The notes beneath the pieces were generated by a model. That model saw nothing but the letters and a program-made list of their open reading frames with translations. It was not told the DNA's origin and ran no database searches. The translations under genes and the position numbers were made by a program. A stretch of DNA of 6,902 nt, taken from CAISIP01 sp038247175. Lineage in GTDB: Bacteria; Pseudomonadota; Gammaproteobacteria; Burkholderiales; Burkholderiaceae_C. The stretch is from the NCBI GenBank assembly GCA_038247175.1, contig JBBRVD010000193.1:1-6902 (forward strand), in the 5' to 3' direction. Positions 1 to 5,068 of the stretch are shown here, in pieces (the first letter of the stretch is position 1; the number at the start of each line of letters is the position of its first letter).

Positions 1-46
1 ATGGCGCTGCCGCGGCGACGGCGCGCGCGGGACGCGTCGTCGCCAT
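1..46 (-). CDS. Possible N-terminus of a truncated gene at the left edge
   Basis: On the minus strand an ATG at 46-44 opens a frame that stays open to the window edge and reads MATTRPARAVAAAA. Such an Ala/Arg-rich start is common at N-termini in GC-rich genomes but identifies no family. An in-frame TGA lies five codons upstream, so this ATG would be the first available start. The Shine-Dalgarno is poor: only a GAAG-like stretch about a dozen bases upstream. The same DNA can fold (GGCGACG at 14-20 against CGTCGCC at 38-44), so the open frame may be compositional. It would continue the run of minus-strand genes. Function unknown, and its reality is uncertain because only 15 codons are visible. 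Confidence 0.2.
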   Translation of the reverse strand, partial: MATTRPARAVAAAAP

Positions 47-125
47 TGCAGGGTCACTTCAGCGAGAGGCTCACATCCGCCTGACTTGTTGGCCCCGGGC
101 ATGGACGGTTCAGCCCTGCAGCCGA

Positions 126-221
126 TCAGCGCAACTGGATCGAATTGAACACCTGCGCGACACCGGGCAGGTCATTGGTGATCAGGACCGCGAAGGTCTT
201 GAGGCTATTTCTGGACTGCAT
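126..221 (-). CDS. Small ORF of 31 residues, unknown function
   Basis: The ORF starts at ATG 221-219 and stops at TGA 128-126. It reads MQSRNSLKTFAVLITNDLP followed by a short tail ending in FNSIQLR. Evidence for coding: an AGGAG Shine-Dalgarno (minus strand, 231-227) sits five bases before the ATG, and 26 of 31 codons end in G or C, including runs of preferred codons such as CTG, GTC, ATC and GCG. The peptide has a basic N-terminus and a moderately hydrophobic centre, with no clear membrane helix, cysteine or signal-peptidase site. The stretch TFAVLITNDLPGVAQVF faintly recalls the first strand and Pro-Gly turn of an ACT domain, but 31 residues cannot form one. It lies 99 bp downstream of the hydrolase gene on the same strand, so it could be cotranscribed or have its own promoter. 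Alternatives are a gene remnant, a leader peptide for the next gene, or chance. I do not recognise it. Confidence 0.45.
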   Translation of the reverse strand: MQSRNSLKTFAVLITNDLPGVAQVFNSIQLR

Positions 222-226
222 GGTTT

Positions 227-238
227 CTCCTGAAGGAG
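227..238 (-). promoter_or_regulatory. Shine-Dalgarno of the small ORF, inside an inverted repeat
   Basis: The minus strand reads CTCCTTCAGGAG ending five bases before the small ORF's ATG. The AGGAG is a strong Shine-Dalgarno. It is mirrored by CTCCT just upstream, so the site is a short perfect inverted repeat that could form a four-pair stem with a four-base loop and partly hide the ribosome site. A separate six-pair stem (GTCGGC at 244-249 with GCCGAC at 254-259) stands just upstream. That these regulate translation is inference; the Shine-Dalgarno itself is seen directly. Confidence 0.4.
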
Positions 239-320
239 TGATGGTCGGCGCGGGCCGACATTTGCATCCCCCCGCCCGATTATCGCGAGCCGATGGCATC
301 GATCCAGGAGTCGGTCGCGC

Positions 321-1445
321 TCAGACCAGATCCCGAAGCGGATGCGCATGAACCGGCCAGGGGCTGTCGAAGAACGGCGCAACCATGTCGGCCAGGACCG
401 CGTCGATCTGCGGTGGATTCCAGCGCGGATGGTGATCCTTGTCCACGGCCAGGGCGCGTACGCCCTCGACCACCTCCAGGTCGGCTCCGCGACGACCCAG
501 ATGCACGGGATGGAAGCACCGCCGCACCAGGTCCCGCTCCATGCGCAGTTCGCACGCGAGGTCCATGTGGCGCGCCCGGCGCAGCTGCTCCAGCGTCACA
601 TGCAGCATGAGGGGGCTGCGTCGCGCCAGCACGGCTGCAGTCTCGGCCGCCCATGTGTCCTCTGCGGCTGCCGCGGCCTGCAGCGCGGCCACGATGGCAG
701 GTATATCGGGCAGGCTGAAGATCCGGTCGACACCGGCGCCGGGCCAGTCACTGGCCGCAGCGCGATCGCCAGCGGCCGCCGTGCAGCGGCGCGCAACCAC
801 GTCTGCGTCCGGCAAGCTGCCGTCGGCGATGCCCGCCCACAATCCGGCCAGCACCGACGAAGGCACGACATGGTCGGCCAGGCCGGCAGTCACCGCCTGG
901 GCGCCATCGATCACGATACCGGTCAATGCCAGATATTCACCCAGGTGTCCCGGGCAACGGCTCAGGAAATAACCGCCGCCGACATCGGGAAACAGGCCAA
1001 TGCCGGTCTCGGGCATGGCCATCTTGGTGCGCTCGGTAGCGATACGCAATCGCGCACCCTGGGCCACACCCATGCCGCCGCCCATGACGATGCCGTCCAT
1101 GAAGGCCACCAGCGGTTTCGGATAGTGGTGGATCAGGTGGTTGAGCCGGTACTCTTCGGTGAAGAAATCCTCGAGCGCCGGATCGCCTGCCAGCGCCGCC
1201 TTGTGAAAGAACCGGATGTCGCCACCGGCACAAAACGCGCCGAAAGGCCGGTGGGCCGCGGGATCCGACGCATCCTTCACGCTGCCGCGTATCGCAACGA
1301 TACGCACGATGTCGTCGTCGCGCCAGCGCAGCAATTGCGCCGTCAGCGTCCGGATCATCTCCAGTGTCAGGGCATTGAGGGCCCGTGGCCGCGCCAGGGT
1401 GATCTGTCCAGCCGACCCGGCCGTCTCGGTGACAACATGCGGCAT
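321..1445 (-). CDS. 3-hydroxyisobutyryl-CoA hydrolase (enoyl-CoA hydratase/isomerase superfamily)
   Basis: The 374-residue protein is a crotonase-fold thioesterase that cleaves 3-hydroxyisobutyryl-CoA to 3-hydroxyisobutyrate and CoA, a step of valine breakdown in the cytoplasm. Seen: FCAGGD at 71-76 and GGGMG at 122-126, which build the CoA site and oxyanion hole; MPETGIGLFPDVGGGYFL at 144-161, the HIBCH signature, with Glu146 and Asp154 at the expected catalytic positions; and the C-terminal VRALAVDKDHHPRWNPP near 329-345, which ordinary enoyl-CoA hydratases lack. The length fits HIBCH (about 350-385) and not short crotonases (about 260). Residues about 55-68, before FCAGGD, are longer than in typical members. 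The start ATG is preceded by AGGAG ten bases upstream, a slightly long spacing. It lies 60 bp after the GT39 gene on the same strand, so cotranscription is possible though the functions are unrelated. No other valine-pathway gene is in the window. Related hydroxyacyl-CoA substrates remain possible. Confidence 0.9.
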   Translation of the reverse strand: MPHVVTETAGSAGQITLARPRALNALTLEMIRTLTAQLLRWRDDDIVRIVAIRGSVKDASDPAAHRPFGAFCAGGDIRFFHKAALAGDPALEDFFTEEYRLNHLIHHYPKPLVAFMDGIVMGGGMGVAQGARLRIATERTKMAMPETGIGLFPDVGGGYFLSRCPGHLGEYLALTGIVIDGAQAVTAGLADHVVPSSVLAGLWAGIADGSLPDADVVARRCTAAAGDRAAASDWPGAGVDRIFSLPDIPAIVAALQAAAAAEDTWAAETAAVLARRSPLMLHVTLEQLRRARHMDLACELRMERDLVRRCFHPVHLGRRGADLEVVEGVRALAVDKDHHPRWNPPQIDAVLADMVAPFFDSPWPVHAHPLRDLV

Positions 1446-1505
1446 GAAATTTCTGCTCCTGCCCGTCGTGGGCCCTGCATGGCGCCGGCGGACTGGTCCG
1501 CTGCG

Positions 1506-3260
1506 TCAATCTTCCTCGGTTGCGCCGTAGCGGCTATCCCAGCGCTCCGCCCTGGGGTCGATTTGCGGCACGCAATCGGGTCGCACCGCATCGGCGCGGA
1601 AGATCCACCACAAGCGCCGGTTCGCATAACCCACGACCTGCGCCTTGTCCGGATCGACGCAGGATGCCACTGCATTGCGCAACGCGAAGATCCAGCGCTG
1701 CCCGGGCGCCTCGGCCTGCCAGCGCACGGCCGCAGCATATTGTGCCTCCCACTCCCGCTTGAAGCCGAAGGTGGTGACCGGGCGGTCGGCCATCAGCAGG
1801 TTCTGCTCCTTCCATGCGACCAATCCGATCTCTGCCCGCGGGCCGGCGATCTGGCCTGCCTTGCGCATCACGCCCAGGGCTGAATTCGAGTCGTTGAGCA
1901 GGAGCGAAGCCCAGATGCCCCAGATCATCCAGAAGCCGGCCATGCCGGCCAGCAAGGCATGCACGCCGCGGCGCGGCCGAAACGCCGCGGCCGCGAGCAG
2001 GAACACGGCGCCCATGCTGATACCCATCCACCACAGGCTGCGGCCGCCGTCGGCCAACCCGCGCTCGGCAATCTGCTCCTCCATGCGGCTCCAGTGACCC
2101 TGCAGGGCCCAGATGCCGCCCAGCAGCAGAAAGGCACCCGCCGCCAGCGCCGCCAGCCAGGCGATGACGCGCATCCAGCGCGCGTTCACGCTTGCCTGCA
2201 AGGTCGGCCCCAGCGCGAGCGCCAGCATCGGCAGCATCGGCATCAGGTAGACCTCCCGCTTGCCGCCGGCCAGGCTGAAGAAAAACACGACCAGCACCGA
2301 CCAGCCCAGCAACAGCAGCAAACGGGCATCACGCTGGCGCAACCCCTGGATCCAGCCGCGCCAGGCGCCCAGATAGGCCAGCGACAGCGGAAAGAAGTGC
2401 AGCACCAGCACCGGCAGGTAATACCAGAACGGTTGCGCATGGCCTCCCACGGAGCCGCCGTAACGCTTGGCGGTCTGCTGCAGCAGGATGTCGTTGACGT
2501 AGGCGTCGTACTCTGCCGTACCCCGCGCATGCGCCACCAGCAGCATGGGCACCAGCCACAACGCGATCGCCGCCAAGAAGGCGAGCGCGCCGCCGGCCCA
2601 TTGCAGCGCCGACCCTGGCGTGCGGTTCACACCGTCCCAGCCGCGCGCACGGGCAAACAGCCAGGGCAGGATCATCAACAGCGCCAGCACGCCGACACCC
2701 TTGGTGATCACGCCCAGGCCCGCGGCAAAACAACCGAACCAGTAGGCGCGCCAGTTCGGCCCCTTGAGCAGGTGCAACAGCAAACCCCAGTTGGCCAGCG
2801 TGATCCACATCATCACCAGCGGATCGATCTGGGCCCGCTTGACCTGGTAGACAAACTGGAATGTGACCAGTACCGCCGCAGCCGCAAACAGACCGACCCG
2901 GGGATTCCACAGGCGCCGGCCAAGGTCCCAGGTCAGGACAAGCGTCAGCATGCCTGCCAGCAGCGAGGGCAGAAGAAAGGCGATACGCCAACTGCCAAAC
3001 AGCTGGAACGCGGCCGCCTCCATCCACATCAGCATCGGCGGCTTGTCCGAATACAGTTCCGTGCCGCGCTGCGGGAACAACCAGTCGCCGGATTCCACCA
3101 TCTGCCTGGCCACCAGCGTGAAGCGAGGTTCGTCGGACGGCCAGGGATCGCGCAGCCCGATGCCAGCGCCCAGCACCACCAGGGCAATCAGCATCAGCCA
3201 CCAGAACAGCCGGCGATCCATCGCCGCGTCGGTGGGTGCAGCCGATGGCACAGACGTCAT
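1506..3260 (-). CDS. GT39/ArnT-like polytopic membrane glycosyltransferase
   Basis: The 584-residue inner-membrane protein is a GT-C fold transferase that moves a sugar from a polyprenyl-phosphate donor to an acceptor on the periplasmic side. Seen: a first membrane segment at about 18-36, then the loop DPWPSDEPRF at 38-47 with the acidic pair Asp43-Glu44 expected in the catalytic first loop. SDKPPMLMW follows at 71-79, matching the FEKPP-type motif of ArnT. Many hydrophobic segments run from about 95 to 455, with the family-typical FFSLAGGKREVYLMPMLPMLAL at 327-348. A hydrophilic C-terminal domain (about 460-584) holds Cys534 and Cys563, possibly a periplasmic disulfide. The start at 3260 is chosen because GAGG lies seven bases upstream, inside the last codons of the GT2 gene, and the ATGA overlap indicates translational coupling. 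Met15 (MDRRLFWW) is the alternative start. No Ara4N synthesis genes are near, so naming it arnT is not justified; the acceptor could be lipid A, another glycan or protein. Confidence 0.85.
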   Translation of the reverse strand: MTSVPSAAPTDAAMDRRLFWWLMLIALVVLGAGIGLRDPWPSDEPRFTLVARQMVESGDWLFPQRGTELYSDKPPMLMWMEAAAFQLFGSWRIAFLLPSLLAGMLTLVLTWDLGRRLWNPRVGLFAAAAVLVTFQFVYQVKRAQIDPLVMMWITLANWGLLLHLLKGPNWRAYWFGCFAAGLGVITKGVGVLALLMILPWLFARARGWDGVNRTPGSALQWAGGALAFLAAIALWLVPMLLVAHARGTAEYDAYVNDILLQQTAKRYGGSVGGHAQPFWYYLPVLVLHFFPLSLAYLGAWRGWIQGLRQRDARLLLLLGWSVLVVFFFSLAGGKREVYLMPMLPMLALALGPTLQASVNARWMRVIAWLAALAAGAFLLLGGIWALQGHWSRMEEQIAERGLADGGRSLWWMGISMGAVFLLAAAAFRPRRGVHALLAGMAGFWMIWGIWASLLLNDSNSALGVMRKAGQIAGPRAEIGLVAWKEQNLLMADRPVTTFGFKREWEAQYAAAVRWQAEAPGQRWIFALRNAVASCVDPDKAQVVGYANRRLWWIFRADAVRPDCVPQIDPRAERWDSRYGATEED

Positions 3261-4012
3261 CGCTTCACCTCGCCCGAGTGAACCTGGGCGATCCGGGCCC
3301 GTCGCTGCAGCCACATCACGCCAAGGATATCGACCAGTCCGACCCACAACCGGTTGCCGACGCCGTAATGCGACTGCCCGTGCACGCGGTTGCGATGCCG
3401 CACCGGCACCGACTCCACCGTGCCGCCGGCACGCCGGAACAAAGCCGGCAGGAACCGGTGCATGTGGTCGAAATACGGCATGTCGAGGAAATCCTCCCGC
3501 GCGAACAGCTTCAAACCGCAGCCGGAGTCTGGCGTCGCGTCGCCCAGCAGGACGGTGCGAGCCTGGTTGGCCACTCGTGAGGACAGTCGCCGCAGCCAGG
3601 TGTCCAGCCGCTTGGCGCGCCAGCCTGCGACCATGACCGGGCCGCCGCCGGCAGCGGCGCGTTGCAGTTCGCGCCAGCGCGCCAGCAAGGCTGGAATGTC
3701 GCCCGGATGATTCTGTCCGTCGCCGTCGAGCGTGGCAACCACCGGACCACGCGCGGACCGCACCCCGGTTCGCACGGCCGTGCTCTGGCCGCAGTTGTTG
3801 CGGTGCTGCACCACCACCAGCCAGGAATGGGTTCGTGCGTATTCCAGCAATACGCCTGCCGTGTCGTCGCTGGAGTGGTCGTCAACGAAAACCGCCTCGA
3901 ACGACGCGACATGGGTCAATGCGGCTTCGATCTCGTCCAGCAGTGAGACGACATTGCCGGATTCGTTGTGCACTGGCACAACCACGGATATCTGAGGGGC
4001 GCTTGCAAGCAT
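3257..4012 (-). CDS. Family 2 glycosyltransferase, polyprenyl-phosphate sugar synthase type (DPM1/ArnC-like)
   Basis: The 251-residue GT-A fold enzyme probably transfers a sugar from a nucleotide donor to undecaprenyl phosphate at the cytoplasmic face of the membrane. Seen: VVVPVHNESGN at 10-20; DDHSSDDT at 44-51, the nucleotide-binding acidic cluster; TLDGDGQNHPGD at 94-105 with the metal-binding DxD at Asp96/Asp98; DSGCGLKLF at 162-170; and RHRNRVHGQSHYG at 205-217, the Arg-rich motif typical of dolichyl-phosphate mannose synthase-like enzymes. It lacks the two long C-terminal membrane helices of ArnC; only a short hydrophobic stretch (about 223-236) remains. ATG 4012 is preferred because the conserved fold begins five residues later. 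A GTG at 4054 would add 14 basic, Pro-rich residues. Neither start has a clear Shine-Dalgarno. Its stop overlaps the GT39 start by four bases, so the two products likely work in sequence. Sugar identity is unknown. Confidence 0.85.
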   Translation of the reverse strand: MLASAPQISVVVPVHNESGNVVSLLDEIEAALTHVASFEAVFVDDHSSDDTAGVLLEYARTHSWLVVVQHRNNCGQSTAVRTGVRSARGPVVATLDGDGQNHPGDIPALLARWRELQRAAAGGGPVMVAGWRAKRLDTWLRRLSSRVANQARTVLLGDATPDSGCGLKLFAREDFLDMPYFDHMHRFLPALFRRAGGTVESVPVRHRNRVHGQSHYGVGNRLWVGLVDILGVMWLQRRARIAQVHSGEVKR

Positions 4013-4206
4013 GGGAGTGAGGCGGGATCGCGAAGGGGCGGGGCATTGTCGCACCGGCGGCGCATCGCGAGCGGGTCCTGCCTACAATGTTGCGAGCCGC
4101 AAGCCCCGCGCCACCGGCCAGCGCCGGGCGCAGCGCCGTCCCCCATAAGAGGCCGCATGATGCACGCCGTGACGCCACCCGCCACCGCCGATACCGGACC
4201 CCACCC
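4013..4206. other. Divergent intergenic region between the glycosyltransferase unit and the lipoprotein hydrolase
   Basis: These 194 bp separate divergently read genes and must hold promoters for both. Candidate -10 elements are TACAAT on the plus strand (4083-4088) and GACAAT on the minus strand (4051-4046). Neither has a convincing -35 at normal spacing. The region is very GC-rich and contains AGCGCCG twice close together (around 4120-4138), with no clear operator palindrome. The plus-strand leader would include a short ORF described separately. Confidence 0.5.
4083..4088 (+). promoter_or_regulatory. Candidate -10 element for the lipoprotein hydrolase
   Basis: TACAAT matches five of six bases of the sigma-70 -10 consensus and stands out in a GC-rich stretch. 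The hexamer 17 bases upstream does not resemble TTGACA. Transcription would begin near 4095 and give a leader of roughly 110 bases. The support is the hexamer and its position between divergent genes only. Confidence 0.3.
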
Positions 4207-4234
4207 ATGCCTTTGCGCTGGATCCTCGTCTTGA
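4157..4234 (+). CDS. Possible short upstream ORF overlapping the lipoprotein start
   Basis: An ATG ATG pair at 4157-4162 lies four bases after AGAGG (4148-4152), the best Shine-Dalgarno in this leader. The frame encodes 25 residues (MMHAVTPPATADTGPHPCLC, then AGSSS) and stops at 4234. It overlaps the first codons of the lipoprotein gene, which starts at 4207 in another frame with no recognisable Shine-Dalgarno of its own. Ribosomes ending at 4234 could reinitiate at 4207, so the short frame may serve coupling more than a peptide product. The composition does not resemble a folded protein. Chance occurrence in GC-rich DNA is the main alternative. Confidence 0.22.
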   Translation: MMHAVTPPATADTGPHPCLCAGSSS

Positions 4235-5046
4235 CCACGCTGCTGCAACTGGCGGCCTGCACCCACCCGCCATGGCCGCGGGGCTCGGTAGACGAACTCT
4301 TCCCACAGCCCGGGCGCCGTCCGCAGTTGAGCACGGTCCGGGTCCAGGACATGGACATCGGCGTGGTGCAGCTGCCGAGCGCCCATCCACACGCTACACC
4401 GATCGTGTTCGTGCACGGGTCTCCCGGCGGCTGGACCTCGTGGGCACGATTCCTGGACACGCCTGCACTCGACACGCTCGGCCCGCGCATCGCGATGGAC
4501 CGGCCCGGTTTCGGGCGCTCGGGCGCAGCCGGCGTGGTGCCGGATCTGCGGCGCCAGGCCGCACTGCTGGCCGAGCTGATCCCGCCGGGCGCGCCGGCTG
4601 TGCTGGTCGGGCATTCGTTGGGCGCCCCGTTGATCGCGTGGATGGCGATCGACCATCCCGAGAAAGTCTGTGGTGGCGTGATGCTTGCCGGCTCCATGGC
4701 GCCGGACCTGGAAGCACCGCGCTGGTACAACCATCTGGCCGACAACTGGCTGGCGCGCCGGCTCCTGTCGCCAGCCATGACCCGCTCAAACCACGAGATG
4801 ATGGTGCTGCAATCCGAATTGCAGAGGCTGGACGCGGCCTTGCCGCAACTGCGCAGGCCGATGATCGCGATGCAGGGTGACCGCGATCCGCTGGTGGACC
4901 CGCGCACCGCCGACTACCTGGAACAACGCGGGCCCAAGCCCTGGATGCAGGTCGAGCGGCTGCCGGGCAAGGACCATTTCTTCCTGTGGACTGAACCGGC
5001 GTCGGTGCTGCGCCAGATCGAACGGCTGCAGTGCAGCGTGCCGTGA
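4207..5046 (+). CDS. Alpha/beta-hydrolase with lipoprotein signal peptide
   Basis: The 279-residue protein is a serine hydrolase of the alpha/beta fold, probably exported and lipid-anchored. Seen: MPLRWILVLTTLLQLAAC at 1-18 has one basic residue, a hydrophobic stretch and the lipobox LAAC with Cys18 as the acylated residue. FVHGSPGG at 68-75 is the oxyanion-hole segment; GHSLGAP at 135-141 gives the nucleophile Ser137; GDRDPLVD at 224-231 gives the probable acid Asp227; and GKDHFFLW at 254-261 gives His257. MDRPGFGRSG at 97-106 is the usual strand/turn after the HG motif. Threonine after Cys18 does not suggest inner-membrane retention, so outer-membrane sorting is likely (inference). The frame is open upstream to an ATG at 4087, but those 40 residues are Arg/Pro-rich and would bury the signal, so 4207 is chosen although its ribosome site is weak. 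Substrate unknown: esterase, thioesterase and other hydrolases share these motifs. It converges on serS. Confidence 0.82.
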   Translation: MPLRWILVLTTLLQLAACTHPPWPRGSVDELFPQPGRRPQLSTVRVQDMDIGVVQLPSAHPHATPIVFVHGSPGGWTSWARFLDTPALDTLGPRIAMDRPGFGRSGAAGVVPDLRRQAALLAELIPPGAPAVLVGHSLGAPLIAWMAIDHPEKVCGGVMLAGSMAPDLEAPRWYNHLADNWLARRLLSPAMTRSNHEMMVLQSELQRLDAALPQLRRPMIAMQGDRDPLVDPRTADYLEQRGPKPWMQVERLPGKDHFFLWTEPASVLRQIERLQCSVP

Positions 5047-5068
5047 ATGCCCTTGCAGCTGCCGGGTG

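Noticed and set aside
1..84. Plus-strand ORF beginning with ATG at position 1
   Set aside because: Only 27 codons, Arg-rich, no visible upstream context, and it mirrors a compositional inverted repeat.
342..1883. 513-codon open frame on the plus strand
   Set aside because: It is antisense to the HIBCH gene and the end of the GT39 gene. Its protein is rich in His, Gln, Arg and Gly with no recognisable motif, as expected for a shadow of GC-rich coding DNA.
1959..3281. 440-codon open frame on the plus strand
   Set aside because: Antisense to the GT39 membrane protein; Gln/His/Arg-rich product with no domains. Complements of hydrophobic codons in GC-rich genes give such frames.
4087..4206. 40-residue N-terminal extension of the hydrolase
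   Set aside because: The extra residues are Arg/Pro-rich and would place the lipoprotein signal internally. Its ATG also overlaps the likely -10 hexamer.
3882..4907. 341-codon open frame on the minus strand
   Set aside because: Antisense to the lipoprotein hydrolase and out of frame with the GT2 start; Ser/Arg/Gly-rich product without motifs.
5025..5062. Palindromes near the serS/hydrolase convergence (GCTGCA-G-TGCAGC at 5025-5037 and GCAGCTGC at 5055-5062) as a bidirectional terminator
   Set aside because: The stems are short with loops too small to form well, one lies inside coding sequence, and no T-run follows on either strand.
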